Shown here: positions 53,724 through 63,524 of the stretch, piece after piece | Layout: each line of letters begins with the position of its first letter | How positions within the stretch are numbered: position 1 is the first letter of the stretch | Source: Streptomyces laurentii | Lineage (GTDB): Bacteria > Actinomycetota > Actinomycetes > Streptomycetales > Streptomycetaceae | NCBI GenBank assembly: GCA_002355495.1 | Contig: AP017424.1 | Span: 7,319,501 to 7,383,500, forward strand | Length of the DNA stretch: 64,000 nucleotides | Reading direction: 5' to 3' | The notes under the pieces: model-generated | Databases searched by the model: none | What the model saw: only the letters and a program-made list of their open reading frames with translations | What the model was told of the DNA's origin: nothing | Program-made: the position numbers and the translations under genes

Positions 53724-55376
53724 TCAGGGGCCGTCCGGTACGCCGACCGGGTCGATGTACGCCTGGGCCGCCGCGTCCGGGAGCCGGACGGACCGCGCCC
53801 AGAAGTAGATGAGCAGGCTGAACACGGCGATGATCGCCATGTCCCACCACAGCGGGATGGCGCCGGTCGCACCGCAGGACACCGTCGAGACCGGCCCGGT
53901 GCTGCAATAGCCGCCCTGCCAGGAGATGACCCCCAGCCCCAGCAGATACACGGGCAGCCACTGCGCGGACCGCCAGTCCAGGTGCGGGGTCCGCGGGTTG
54001 AGCCGGAGCAGCGCCGAGCCGCCCAGCAGCAGATACCCGAGGACGATCGCGAGCCCGAGGCGCCACAGTGTGTCCCAGCCGACCCAGTAGATGATCAGGT
54101 TGGACACGATGAAGGCGACGGGAGACCAGAACAGGCCGCCGGGGAGCCGGTACGGGCGGTGGCGGTCCGGGTCCTGCTTGCGCAGGCACCCGAGGGCGAG
54201 CGGCGCGCCCGCGTACATGAGCACGCTCGACGAGGTGACGAATCCGACCAGCTTCTGCCAGGTGGGGAACGGCAGGAAGATGAGGAGCCCGACGGCGAAG
54301 GCGAAGAGCAGGCTGAACCAGGGAACCCCGCGCGCCGTCGTCCGTTCGAAGACCACGGGAACGTAGCCATTGCGGGAGAGACCGTACGACACGCGGGAGG
54401 CGGCGGTGGTGTAGATCAGGCCGGTGCCGGTCGGCGAGACGACCGCGTCGATGTAGATCAGCGTGGCGAGCCAGCCGAGCCCGGCGGACAGGGCGAGTCC
54501 GGCGAAGGGGCCCGCCTTGTCGGCGAAGGTGAGGTTGGCCCAGCCGTGGGCGAAGGAGCCGGCCGGCAGGGCACCGATGAAGACGACCTGGAGCGCCAGA
54601 TAGAGGAGCGCGCCGATGAGGATCGAGCCGATCACCGCGTACGGGATGTCCCGCGCCGGATTGCGGCTCTCGCCCGCCAACTGGTCCGCCTGTTCGAAAC
54701 CGAGGAGCGCGAAGATGATCCCGCTGGTGCTGACGGCGGAGAGCACACCCTGGACGCCGAACGGGCTGAATCCCAGGTGGCCGAAGTTGTCGCCGTGGAA
54801 GGTGGTCGCCGCCAGGACGGCGATGGTGAGTACGGGGACGGCGATCTTCCACCAGGTGGCGGCGCTGTTCGTATGGGCGAGCCAGCGGATGCCGAAGAAG
54901 TTCACCAGGACGAAGAAGGCCATGAAGGCGACGGCGAGCGCGTATCCGGCGGGGGTCAGATGGTTCTTCTCCGTCTGTACCCAGTCGGAGTGGACGCTGA
55001 GGTAGTTCAGCGAGGCCATGACCTCGATCGGTGCCGTGGAGACCGCCTGGAGCCAGGAGAACCAGCCGAAGGAGGCCCCGGCGGCGCTGCCGAAGGCGTA
55101 GTGCGGGAAGCGCGCGGTGCCGCCCGCGACCGGGTACATGGCCCCCAGCTCCGCGTGGACGAACGCCAGAACGGTGATCGCGAGGGCCCCGATCCCCCAG
55201 GAGACGAGGGCCGCCGTGCCGGCCGCCTGCGCGGCGAAGAGCGCGCCGAACAGCCAGCCGGAGCCGATGATGGACCCCACGGAGGTCCAGATCAGCCCGA
55301 TCAGGCCGATGTCCCGCCGGAGACCCGGCTTCCGGGACGGCTCGGTCGTGGTGGGCGTCGGCATCTGTCGGACCAT
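53724..55376 (-). CDS. APC-family amino acid permease
   Basis: About 550 residues and twelve or more helices. The start is ATG 55376 or 55364 (MPTPTTTEPSRKPGLRRDIG), both shortly before the first helix. The APC signature is clear: LIGLIWTSVGSIIGSGWLFG in helix 1 and FVHAELGAMYPVAGGTARFP in helix 3. GFEQADQLAGESRNPARDIP is the conserved loop after helix 6. It imports or exchanges amino acids; specificity is unknown. The C-terminal 60 residues carry an extra helix pair. Confidence 0.92.
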   Translation of the reverse strand: MVRQMPTPTTTEPSRKPGLRRDIGLIGLIWTSVGSIIGSGWLFGALFAAQAAGTAALVSWGIGALAITVLAFVHAELGAMYPVAGGTARFPHYAFGSAAGASFGWFSWLQAVSTAPIEVMASLNYLSVHSDWVQTEKNHLTPAGYALAVAFMAFFVLVNFFGIRWLAHTNSAATWWKIAVPVLTIAVLAATTFHGDNFGHLGFSPFGVQGVLSAVSTSGIIFALLGFEQADQLAGESRNPARDIPYAVIGSILIGALLYLALQVVFIGALPAGSFAHGWANLTFADKAGPFAGLALSAGLGWLATLIYIDAVVSPTGTGLIYTTAASRVSYGLSRNGYVPVVFERTTARGVPWFSLLFAFAVGLLIFLPFPTWQKLVGFVTSSSVLMYAGAPLALGCLRKQDPDRHRPYRLPGGLFWSPVAFIVSNLIIYWVGWDTLWRLGLAIVLGYLLLGGSALLRLNPRTPHLDWRSAQWLPVYLLGLGVISWQGGYCSTGPVSTVSCGATGAIPLWWDMAIIAVFSLLIYFWARSVRLPDAAAQAYIDPVGVPDGP

Positions 55377-55709
55377 CTCGCTCGGGTGCGGGCGGGACGC
55401 GTCGCCGCTGCGACGGCACGTCCATGGCCTTCTTCTTCCTGTCCCGGCACGGGACCGGCCACTCCGGTACGGCGCGACTTGCTCCGAATGGACCGTCCGG
55501 AGGGTGGCCGCGGACGGGGAACGCCTCCGAGAACGACTCCGACCTGGCGGTTCGCCGTCCTGCCCGCGCCCGGAGTGCTGCCGCCGGACCCTGGCCGGTC
55601 CGGGCTCGTCGGGTTCCTGAAGGGCCGACTGCCCTACGTGCCCGGCCCCCTGAGGCCGGGAGCCGGGGCCGGGTTCATCCTCTGGCGGTTCCGTCGCCGG
55701 GGCGGCGCG

Positions 55710-55829
55710 TGGCAGTCGTCCGACTGGAACGGTCTGGACGCCGCTGCCCGCAACGTCGCGCTCGCGGCCTTCACGCTCCTCGTGGCGCATCTGCCCGGCG
55801 TTCGCCGGCCAGGTGCCGAACGGACCTGA
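55710..55829 (+). repeat. Copy A of the DUF2165 3'-end duplication
   Basis: 120 bases nearly identical to 62594-62713, including the stop codon. They encode WQSSDWNGLDAAARNVALAA and the same last residues GAERT. No gene precedes this copy, so it is a displaced tail. Confidence 0.9.
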
Positions 55830-55902
55830 CGCGCCTTCTGCCACACGGAGAGGGCGACGCGATACGTAGACTGCGACTCGGCTGAGCCGGAGCCGGAGGA
55901 CG

Positions 55903-57264
55903 TCACCAGGAGTCGCGGAACGGCGGTGGCGTGGGCGCCGGGCCCAGTGTGGTGGTGCCCGGTGCCGCCCGGTGACCGAGGCCGGTGCGGTACGCGTCGA
56001 GCGCGGCCTCCGTACGGCCCGTACGCCGCAGCAGATCGCCCAGCAGCCGGCACAGATCGGCCAGATCGCCCGCCGCCCCGGTGCGCTCCAGGAGGGCGAG
56101 GGCCATGACGTAGTGCTCCTCGGCGCGTTCGTTCGCGCCGTCCCCCTCGGCGATCAGCCCCAGCAGCCGGTGGGCACCCGCGGCATGGACGGCGCCACGT
56201 CCGTCACCGAGGTCCGTCCCGAACTCCAGCAGCCGGGACAGCAGGTCCACCGCCTCCTCGCGCCTTCCCTGACGGCGCAGCACATCGGCCAGTTCGACCT
56301 CGACCTGCGCGGTATAGAGGGCGGCACTGCGGGCGGCGAGCATCTCGCGGGCGGTCCGCAGCTCGCGCTCGGCGCCTTCCAGGTCGCTGTTCTGGGCATG
56401 CACGTAGCCGCGCATCCAGTGGCAGTGGGCCAACTCGGTACGGGTCTGCAGGTGCTGGTAGAGGTCCTGAGCCTTGGCGAGTGAGGCGTCGGCCTCGGCG
56501 ATCCTCCCCTCGGCGAGCAGAGTGCGCGCCACGCTGCGATGCATGCCGGCGACGAGGGCCGGGTCGGACACCCGCGGGGCCAGTGCCAGGGCGAGTTCGG
56601 CGGCCTGGGCGGCGCGGGCGTGGGCTCCCATGTCCATGTACGGGCCGATGGAGGAGGCGTACAGCAGCACAAGGGCATCCGGATCGTGCAGGCCCTGGGC
56701 GTTCAGTTCGTCGATGGCGGTCTCCAGGACGTAACAGGCGTACCGCAGTTCACCGGCGAGAAGGTGTGTGACGGCCCGGCCGCGCAGGGCCCGGACCCGG
56801 CGGGGGAGTGGCTCACCGGCTGCGGCGAGGGTGCGGTCCGCCTCCTCGAAGTGCTCACGGGCGGCGGTCAGTTCACCGCTCTCCAGGGCGCACTCGCCGA
56901 GCCCGGTGAGTGCTTCGACCCGCTCGGACGTCAAGTCGAGTTCCTCGGCCTCGGCGAGTAGTTCCCGGAAACGAGCGGCCGCCTCGCCGAGGGTGCCGGT
57001 GGCGAGCAGACGGCGGGCGTCGGTCAGGGCCAGGCGCAATTCGGTGGCGAGACGGGCGGGCCGGCCGGTGGTCAGCTCTTCGTACGTCGTGCCGAGCCGT
57101 TCGGCCAGGAAACGCAGAGCGGTCTCGGAGGGGCGGACCTTGCCGGACTCCAGTGTGGAGATGTACGAGGCCGTGTACGCGGGATCAGCCAGTTGCCGTT
57201 GCGTCAGGCCTCGTTCCGTACGCAGGCGCTGCACACGCTGCCCGATGACAGCCGATTCGTCCAT
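55903..57264 (-). CDS. XRE-type regulator with TPR repeats
   Basis: A 453-residue protein from ATG 57264 (MDESAVIGQRVQRLRTERGL), with GGAAGAGG upstream. Residues 8-70 are an XRE helix-turn-helix (LTQRQLADPAYTASYISTLE). The rest consists of TPR-like helical pairs, for example ALTGLGECALESGELTAARE and LADVLRRQGRREEAVDLLSR. Such proteins often sense peptides or bind partner proteins and control neighbouring genes. It diverges from the M64 protease gene, with only about 130 bases between. Confidence 0.88.
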   Translation of the reverse strand: MDESAVIGQRVQRLRTERGLTQRQLADPAYTASYISTLESGKVRPSETALRFLAERLGTTYEELTTGRPARLATELRLALTDARRLLATGTLGEAAARFRELLAEAEELDLTSERVEALTGLGECALESGELTAAREHFEEADRTLAAAGEPLPRRVRALRGRAVTHLLAGELRYACYVLETAIDELNAQGLHDPDALVLLYASSIGPYMDMGAHARAAQAAELALALAPRVSDPALVAGMHRSVARTLLAEGRIAEADASLAKAQDLYQHLQTRTELAHCHWMRGYVHAQNSDLEGAERELRTAREMLAARSAALYTAQVEVELADVLRRQGRREEAVDLLSRLLEFGTDLGDGRGAVHAAGAHRLLGLIAEGDGANERAEEHYVMALALLERTGAAGDLADLCRLLGDLLRRTGRTEAALDAYRTGLGHRAAPGTTTLGPAPTPPPFRDSW

Positions 57265-57394
57265 GGTGCGGTCCTCTTCCTGCCGTTTCCCGTCCGCAAG
57301 GGCATTGTGCGGCACTGGCCGAGGGTCCTAAGTTAAGCGTCTTGTTAAGCGCGTTGATACTCATACTTAAGTCACTTGCCCCGGGGAGAGACTG

Positions 57395-58771
57395 TTGCGC
57401 CCGTCCATACGCAGGTCCATGGCGGCGGTCACGGTGGCCGCCGCCGTCATGTCCGCCCTCGCAGTCGCCCCCGGCTCCGCCTCTGCGGGCCCCGGCCCGG
57501 AGGCGACCCGGCGGGTCAAGGTCGAGATACCCGGCCATGAATCCGCCGCGAGCGGGGAGCGCGGCCACCACGAGGCCGGATCCGGCTACACCTGGGTACC
57601 GTCCGCCCGGGGCGGCCCCGAAGTCCGTACCTCCACCCCGCTCTCCGAGGCCGAGACCCGGGCCGACGGCGAGGTCGCCCAGATCATCGACAACGGCCCC
57701 ACTGCCGACCGTCTCGACGTGGTCATCGTCGGTGACGGCTACACCGCCTCGGAACAGGCGCAGTTCCACCTCGACGCCCGGCGGAAGTGGGCCGAGGTGA
57801 CGGCCGTCGAGCCGTACACCGCCTACCAGAACCTCTTCAACGTCTGGACCGTCGACGCCGTCTCGCACGACTCGGGCGTTTCCGGTGACCCCGGCCCCGA
57901 CATCGTCATGGACACCGCGCTCGGCTCGTACTTCTGGTGCGAGGACATCGAGCGGCTGCTCTGCGTCGACGAGCCGAAGGTCGACTCGTACGTCGCCAAG
58001 GCCCCCGAGGCGGATCTCGTCATCGTCCTCGCCAACAGCACCAAGTACGGCGGAGCCGGATACAACACGCCCAGCGGGACGCTCGGTTACGAGGGCGTCT
58101 CCACCGCCTCCGCCCGCAACGACGCATCCGGCCAGGTCGCCATCCACGAGACCGGCCACTCGCTCGGCAAGCTCGCCGACGAGTACTTCTACCCCGGCTT
58201 CCCCGGCTACGAGCAGTACACCGGCGAGGAGCCGGGTGAATCCAACATCTCCACCCTGAACGCCGACGCCATGGCCGCCCGGCGGACCAAGTGGTACCGC
58301 TGGCTCGGTGAGACCTCTCCGGACGGCGGCACGGTCGGCGCGTACGAGGGCGGCGGCTACTACGTGGCGGGCCTCGCCCGGCCGACCGACGCCTCGATCA
58401 TGCGGGTGCTCGGCAAGCCCTTCAGCCTCCCCGGCCGCGAAGCGATGATTGCCGGCTTCTACCGCCACGCCTCCCTCGCGACCCCCGTCACTCGCACCGA
58501 CCGCACCCTGCGCCGGTTCGACACGGCGCGCGTCGCGGTGCCGCGGCTGGTGGACGAGCGGCAGCCCGATATCCGCTGGTACCTGGACGGCAAGCCGCTG
58601 GGTGCTCAGGCGGGCCGGACCGCCGTGCCCGTCGCCGCGCTCCACCTGGACTCGCGGGACGTCCGCGTCCACCGCCTCACCGTCGTCGTCACCGACCACA
58701 CGGACGCCGTGCGGGACCCGGAGGTCGCCGCGACTCTCGAGGACCGACAGTCCTGGACGGTCCGTCACTGA
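57395..58771 (+). CDS. Secreted M64-family metallopeptidase
   Basis: A 458-residue preprotein. The TTG at 57395 has GGGGAG seven bases upstream. A Sec signal (MAAVTVAAAVMSALAVAPGS) ends at SASA. The M64 (IgA peptidase) family is shown by DRLDVVIVGDGYTASEQAQF at the domain start and the zinc site AIHETGHSLGKLADEYFYPG, which has HExxH with the downstream Asp/Glu. The C-terminal 100 residues form a beta domain. It is secreted; the target is unknown. An XRE-TPR regulator gene diverges from it. Confidence 0.88.
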   Translation: MRPSIRRSMAAVTVAAAVMSALAVAPGSASAGPGPEATRRVKVEIPGHESAASGERGHHEAGSGYTWVPSARGGPEVRTSTPLSEAETRADGEVAQIIDNGPTADRLDVVIVGDGYTASEQAQFHLDARRKWAEVTAVEPYTAYQNLFNVWTVDAVSHDSGVSGDPGPDIVMDTALGSYFWCEDIERLLCVDEPKVDSYVAKAPEADLVIVLANSTKYGGAGYNTPSGTLGYEGVSTASARNDASGQVAIHETGHSLGKLADEYFYPGFPGYEQYTGEEPGESNISTLNADAMAARRTKWYRWLGETSPDGGTVGAYEGGGYYVAGLARPTDASIMRVLGKPFSLPGREAMIAGFYRHASLATPVTRTDRTLRRFDTARVAVPRLVDERQPDIRWYLDGKPLGAQAGRTAVPVAALHLDSRDVRVHRLTVVVTDHTDAVRDPEVAATLEDRQSWTVRH

Positions 58772-59049
58772 CGACCGCTGCCGGGCTCGATCCACCGAAC
58801 TCCACGGAGCGCCCGATGGCGGATTTCGGAAAATCTCTAACGCGTACATGACACATCGTGTCGCAGCTGGCACCCTTTCAACCATTAGCCGCAGCAGCCC
58901 CCCACGAAGGCACGCGCACCACAGGATGCGGTGATCAATTCGGACGCCATGCGTCCCACTCGCACCTCCAGCTCTACCGGGCGGCACCATCCCCGCCGGC
59001 CCGGCTGATCCCGGCCGCACATATCCGGCCGTCGCAAAAGGAGTTCTGC

Positions 59050-61311
59050 GTGACCAGATCACCCCGCAAGGCCGTCGCCGCGAGCGCGTTGGTAGCCGGC
59101 GCCGCGATGATCGCGGCCGTGCTGCCCTCCGGTGTCGCCACCGCCGACGTCGCGGGCCAGAGCACGGCCCGGACCCAGGCCAAGGCCCGTGCCGGCGCGC
59201 TGTCGGTGCGGTTGTCGCCGTCGCAGCGCGGCGAGTTGCTGGCCGCGGCGAACGCGTCCAAGGCGGCGACCGCCAGGTCGCTGCACCTGAGCTCGCAGGA
59301 GGAACTGATCGTCAAGTCCGTCCTGAAGGACGCGGACGGCACCCTGCACACCCGCTACGAGCGCACCTTCGCCGGACTGCCGGTCCTCGGCGGCGACCTG
59401 GTCGTCCACACCGCCGCGAACGGCTCCACCAAGGGCGCCACCAAGGCCACCGACGCGCCCATCACCGTCGCCTCCACCGCCGCCGCCCGGAGCGCCGGCT
59501 CCGCGAAGGCCTTCGCGCTGGGCCGCGCCAAGGCCAAGGGCGTCGCCAAGGCGACGGCCGGCACCGCCCGCAAGATCGTCTGGGCCGCGACCGGCGCCCC
59601 GACCCTGGCCTGGGAGACGGTGATCGGCGGCACCCAGGCCGACGGCACCCCCTCCGAGCTGCACGTCATCACCGATGCCCAGACCGGCAAGAAGCTGTTC
59701 GAATACCAGGGCATCGAGACCGGCATCGGCAACAGCGAGTACTCCGGCCAGGTCACCATCGGCACCACACCGACCGACGGCGGCTACTCGATGACCGACG
59801 CCACCCGCGGCGGCCACAAGACGTACGACCTCAAGGGCGGCAGCTCCGGCACCGGCACGCTGTTCACCGACCCGGACGACACCTGGGGCGACGGCACCAC
59901 CGGCGACCGGCAGACCGCCGCCGTGGACGCCGCCTACGGTGCCCAGCTCACCTGGGACTATTACAAGGACGTCCACGGCCGCAACGGCATCAAGAACGAC
60001 GGTGTCGGCGCCTACTCCCGCGTGCACTACGGCAACAACTACGTCAACGCGTTCTGGCAGGACTCCTGCTTCTGCATGACCTACGGTGACGGCGCCGGCA
60101 ACGCCAAGCCGCTCACCTCCATCGACGTCGGCGCCCACGAGATGACCCACGGCGTCACCTCCAACACCGCGGGCCTGATCTACCGCGGCGAGTCCGGCGG
60201 CCTCAACGAGGCCACCTCCGACATCATGGCCGCCGCCGTGGAGTTCCACGCCGACAACGCCTCCGACGCCGGCGACTACCTCGTCGGCGAGAAGATCGAC
60301 ATCCGCGGCAACGGCACCCCGCTGCGCTACATGGACAAGCCCTCCAAGGACGGACGGTCCGCCGACGCCTGGTCCTCCACTCTCGGCTCCCTCGACGTCC
60401 ACTACTCCTCGGGCCCGGCCAACCACTGGTTCTACCTGGCCTCCGAGGGCAGCGGTGCCAAGACCGTCAACGGCGTGGACTACGACTCCCCGACCTCCGA
60501 CGGCCTGCCGGTCACCGCGATCGGCCGGGACGCCGCCGCCAAGATCTGGTACAAGGCCCTCACCACCTACATGACCTCGTCCACCGACTACGCCGGCGCC
60601 CGCACCGCCACCCTCCAGGCCGCCGCCGACCTGTACGGGCTGGGCAGCGACACCTACGTCAACACCGCCAACGCCTGGGCCGCCATCAACGTCGGCCCTC
60701 GCGTCGTCGACGGCATCATGCTGACCGCCCCCGCTGACCAGTACAGCGCGGTCGACGCCGCCACCAGTCTCCAGATCCAGGCGACCGGCTTCAACCCCGG
60801 TGTTCTCACCTACTTCGCCACCGGCCTCCCCGAAGGCCTGAAGATCGACCACGTCACCGGCCTCATCACCGGCACCCCGACCAAGCGCGGCACCAGCGAC
60901 GTCACCATCACCGTACGAGGCTCGATGCACGGCCTCAGGACGGCGAGCTTCACCTGGAGCATCAGGAACGTCTTCGAGAACACCACCGACGTCCCGATCC
61001 CGGACGGGGGTGCCGCGGTCTTCTCGGACATCGACGTCACCGGACTCCAGGGCCAGGCGCCGAGCGACCTCAAGGTGGCCGTGGACATCAAGCACACCTA
61101 CCGTGGTGACCTGGCCATCGACCTGGTCGCCCCCGACGGCACGGTGTACCCGCTGAAGAACATCAGCGGGTCCGACTCGGCCGACGACGTACTCGAGACC
61201 TACACGGTGGACGCCTCCAGCCAGGTTGCCAACGGAACCTGGCGGCTCCGGGTCCGGGACGCGTACCGCTCCGACACGGGCTACCTCGACGGCTGGAAGC
61301 TCCTCTTCTAG
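59050..61311 (+). CDS. Secreted M4 (thermolysin-like) metalloprotease with P domain
   Basis: A 753-residue preproprotein; AAGGAG precedes GTG 59050. A Sec signal ends at VATADV, followed by an FTP/PepSY propeptide. The catalytic core has DVGAHEMTHGVTSNTAGLIY with HExxH and the third ligand in GESGGLNEATSDIMAAA; the active-site histidine region is SSGPANHWFYLASEG. An Ig-like putative domain follows (YFATGLPEGLKIDHVTGLIT). A C-terminal P/proprotein-convertase domain ends in YRSDTGYLDGWKLLF. It is extracellular and self-processed. A long hairpin terminator follows. Confidence 0.95.
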   Translation: MTRSPRKAVAASALVAGAAMIAAVLPSGVATADVAGQSTARTQAKARAGALSVRLSPSQRGELLAAANASKAATARSLHLSSQEELIVKSVLKDADGTLHTRYERTFAGLPVLGGDLVVHTAANGSTKGATKATDAPITVASTAAARSAGSAKAFALGRAKAKGVAKATAGTARKIVWAATGAPTLAWETVIGGTQADGTPSELHVITDAQTGKKLFEYQGIETGIGNSEYSGQVTIGTTPTDGGYSMTDATRGGHKTYDLKGGSSGTGTLFTDPDDTWGDGTTGDRQTAAVDAAYGAQLTWDYYKDVHGRNGIKNDGVGAYSRVHYGNNYVNAFWQDSCFCMTYGDGAGNAKPLTSIDVGAHEMTHGVTSNTAGLIYRGESGGLNEATSDIMAAAVEFHADNASDAGDYLVGEKIDIRGNGTPLRYMDKPSKDGRSADAWSSTLGSLDVHYSSGPANHWFYLASEGSGAKTVNGVDYDSPTSDGLPVTAIGRDAAAKIWYKALTTYMTSSTDYAGARTATLQAAADLYGLGSDTYVNTANAWAAINVGPRVVDGIMLTAPADQYSAVDAATSLQIQATGFNPGVLTYFATGLPEGLKIDHVTGLITGTPTKRGTSDVTITVRGSMHGLRTASFTWSIRNVFENTTDVPIPDGGAAVFSDIDVTGLQGQAPSDLKVAVDIKHTYRGDLAIDLVAPDGTVYPLKNISGSDSADDVLETYTVDASSQVANGTWRLRVRDAYRSDTGYLDGWKLLF

Positions 61312-61335
61312 GACCTGTGTGACGGCGTGATCCCG

Positions 61336-61371
61336 CCGACCGGATTCGCCCTCCAGGGCGGATCCGGTCGG
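61336..61371 (+). terminator. Hairpin after the M4 protease gene
   Basis: CCGACCGGATTCGCCCT and AGGGCGGATCCGGTCGG pair with one mismatch around CC, 25 bases after the stop. Confidence 0.85.
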
Positions 61372-61509
61372 CAGGCGATCGTGACGCGCGGACGACTCGG
61401 CAAGACCGTGACCATGAGGCCCGCCACGCCCATGGGGACCCCGAGGCTGCCGCCGGCCGGCGTGGCCGAGGCGTTCCGGTTCGGCCCGGGCGGGATGGAA
61501 GCCGTCCGG

Positions 61510-61684
61510 CCGAGGAGTCGGCCGAGTTCAACCGGTACAGCGTCGGCACGATCGAGGTCGTCCGCGAGTTCCGTCGGCCCAAAGAGGCGGAGGGGCACGG
61601 TTGATGACGCTCCCGCACGGCGCTCAGCAGTACGGCGGCTGGTTCGTCATCGAGGCCGCCACCCGCATCCACACCCCGAACTGA
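61510..61684 (+). pseudogene. Remnants of two overlapping small genes
   Basis: EFNRYSVGTIEVVREFRRPK is read up to a TGA at 61602-61604. It overlaps an ATG at 61604 that opens a 26-codon frame (MTLPHGAQQYGGWFVIEAAT...) ending at 61684. The TGATG overlap and the composition suggest a decayed coupled gene pair. Neither part is recognised. Confidence 0.3.
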
Positions 61685-62116
61685 CGGTAGAGACCGGGGA
61701 GCGGGCCCCGTGCGCTCACGGTGCGGGAGTCCGTGCCGGTGACACCGGGGATTCCCAGCAGGGCGCCACCCGACGGCGCGGCTCCGACTCCCGCACCTCG
61801 GGAGCGGGCGTAGAACGCTTCCCACGGCGGGATGCCGCGGGGCCGGTCCCGCCACGGCACCAGCCGAGAGGCCACCCGCGATTTCTCGCGGGTGGCCTCT
61901 GTCGTGCGCGGCCGGCGTCGGCGCGGGCGATCCGCCGGGCGGTGCGTCCGCAGTTCGGGTATATCCGGCCGCCGTCGGATGAGTCACAGGGGAACCGACA
62001 GCGCCCCGTGGTAGGGGCCGGCGCGTGGCAGGGAGGCTGGAAGGCCGCGGAAGTGGGGAGGGGAAGACATGACCCGCGGTCGAAGCGCCCGTGGGATGAC
62101 GAGGGAGGACACATCC
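61685..62116. other. Intergenic region upstream of the DUF2165-type gene
   Basis: 432 bases with one perfect hairpin (listed separately) and the ribosome binding site GGGAGGA at the 3' end. No gene was seen. Confidence 0.3.
61867..61900 (+). terminator. Perfect 15-bp hairpin
   Basis: AGAGGCCACCCGCGA and TCGCGGGTGGCCTCT pair perfectly around TTTC, followed by a T-containing stretch. No intact gene ends here, so it probably belonged to the decayed genes just upstream. Confidence 0.8.
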
Positions 62117-62713
62117 ATGGCACAGGCCGACCGGCCGACCGGTACCGACTCCGGCTCCCTTTCCCGGGGAACGGCCCTGCCCGCCCGGCGTGACCGGCTC
62201 CTCCGGCTGGGCGCTCCGTCCGTCGCGGCGACCGTGCTGACGGCGACCGTCGCGCTGTACATGGCCCTGGTCGCCTTCGGGAACATCACGGACTTCGGGA
62301 CCAATCAGCAGTTCGTCCAGCATGTTCTGAGCATGGACACCACCTTCAAGGATCCTGACCTGATGTGGCGGGCGGTCGAATCCCGTGCCCTGCAGAACGC
62401 CGCCTACGTCGCCGTCATCGTCTGGGAGGCGCTGGCCGCGCTGGTCCTCCTCGCCGCCACCTGGTTCTGGATCACGGGGCTGCGCCGCGACGCGTACGAC
62501 CGTGCCCGCGCGGCGAGCACGGTGGGTCTGGTGATGGTGCTGCTGCTCTTCGGGATGGGCTTCCTCGCGATCGGCGGTGAGTGGTTCGCCATGTGGCAGT
62601 CGTCCGACTGGAACGGTCTGGACGCCGCTGCCCGCAACGTCGCACTGGCGGCCTTCACGCTCCTCGTGGTGTACCTGCCCGCTGTCCGCCGGGCCGGTGC
62701 CGAACGGACCTGA
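62117..62713 (+). CDS. DUF2165-type small membrane protein
   Basis: A 198-residue protein from ATG 62117 with GGGAGGA six bases upstream. Four helices are visible (VAATVLTATVALYMALVAFG, AAYVAVIVWEALAALVLLAA, VGLVMVLLLFGMGFLAIGGE, and VALAAFTLLVVYLPAV). The stretch FGNITDFGTNQQFVQHVLSM and the tail WFAMWQSSDWNGLDAAARN are typical of the family. Function is unknown. Its last 120 bases are duplicated at 55710-55829. Confidence 0.88.
   Translation: MAQADRPTGTDSGSLSRGTALPARRDRLLRLGAPSVAATVLTATVALYMALVAFGNITDFGTNQQFVQHVLSMDTTFKDPDLMWRAVESRALQNAAYVAVIVWEALAALVLLAATWFWITGLRRDAYDRARAASTVGLVMVLLLFGMGFLAIGGEWFAMWQSSDWNGLDAAARNVALAAFTLLVVYLPAVRRAGAERT
62594..62713 (+). repeat. Copy B of the DUF2165 3'-end duplication
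   Basis: The in-place copy of the 120-base direct repeat. It differs from the copy at 55710 by roughly a dozen substitutions and no gaps. Confidence 0.9.
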
Positions 62714-62781
62714 CACGCCCTGCGTCGTACGGGCTCCGGCACCGGCGCGCCGCCCGCGGCCGGCACGTACCGCTCCGCCCC

Positions 62782-63144
62782 TCAGAGGGCTGAACGGATC
62801 GCCCGGTAGTCGTCTCTCAGCGCACGCTGCTTCGGCCTGCGCCCGTCACGGGGGAAGGCCAGTATCCGTCCGGAAGAGGCCGGTTCCGGATCGCCGTCCA
62901 CGGGGAGCCCCAGGCGCCGGCGGGCGGTGGTGGTCGCGGCTGTCACCGCGCCGAGGAACCGTGCGAGGCCGGGATCGGCCTCGCACAAGGCCTCCGCGAG
63001 AACGTCGATCGTGTCGAGAACGTCCTCGGCGACCGACGCGCTCCAGCCGTCCGGGCTGATGTCGTCAGCGAGGTTGCAGGCGGCCTCGGCGACCCGCTCG
63101 GCATGCGCCTCGACTTGGGGCAGTGCCTGCTTCACCAGTTCCAC
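62782..63144 (-). CDS. Hypothetical small helical protein
   Basis: A 120-residue protein; AGGAGG lies five bases before GTG 63144. It is mostly helical and acidic (VKQALPQVEAHAERVAEAAC, then LDTIDVLAEALCEADPGLAR), with a basic C-terminal tail (PRDGRRPKQRALRDDYRAIR). No signal peptide or membrane segment. No family is recognised. It is convergent with the DUF2165-type gene. Confidence 0.65.
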   Translation of the reverse strand: MELVKQALPQVEAHAERVAEAACNLADDISPDGWSASVAEDVLDTIDVLAEALCEADPGLARFLGAVTAATTTARRRLGLPVDGDPEPASSGRILAFPRDGRRPKQRALRDDYRAIRSAL

Positions 63145-63389
63145 GGAGCCTCCTCGCCATGTACCGGACCTTCGGCGGCGTACGCGCGACCCTGATCGAT
63201 ATCTGCAGAGGTGAGTGGGGCCCTCGATCAGATTCCCGCACGGTTCGCAACAAGACCGCATCATCGCGAACAACAACGGTGGTACCTCCTCAAAGGACAC
63301 TGTGTGAGGGGCCTGCCGCCAGGACGCCTCCACGCGCCGCGTCCTGGGGGCACGCGAAGGCGGACGCGTTCCGGCCCGTGAATGCCGTA
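63145..63389. other. Intergenic region
   Basis: The 245 bases upstream of the small helical protein gene hold no clear gene; AAGGACACTGTGTGAGG near 63293 is not followed by a coding frame. Confidence 0.25.
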
Positions 63390-63421
63390 CGGCGGGAGCG
63401 CTCGGTGGAGCGCTCCCGCCG
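63390..63421 (-). terminator. Perfect 14-bp hairpin
   Basis: CGGCGGGAGCGCTC and GAGCGCTCCCGCCG pair perfectly around GGTG, about 100 bases past the stop of the partial gene at the right edge. Confidence 0.8.
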
Positions 63422-63524
63422 CTGGACGAGTCCGGGTGCCGGTCAGCCCGTCGCGGGGTGGACCTGGTTCTCGGTTCCCGGTGCCGCCTTCATGGCGGCG
63501 ATGCTGTCGAGCATGCTTCTTGCC

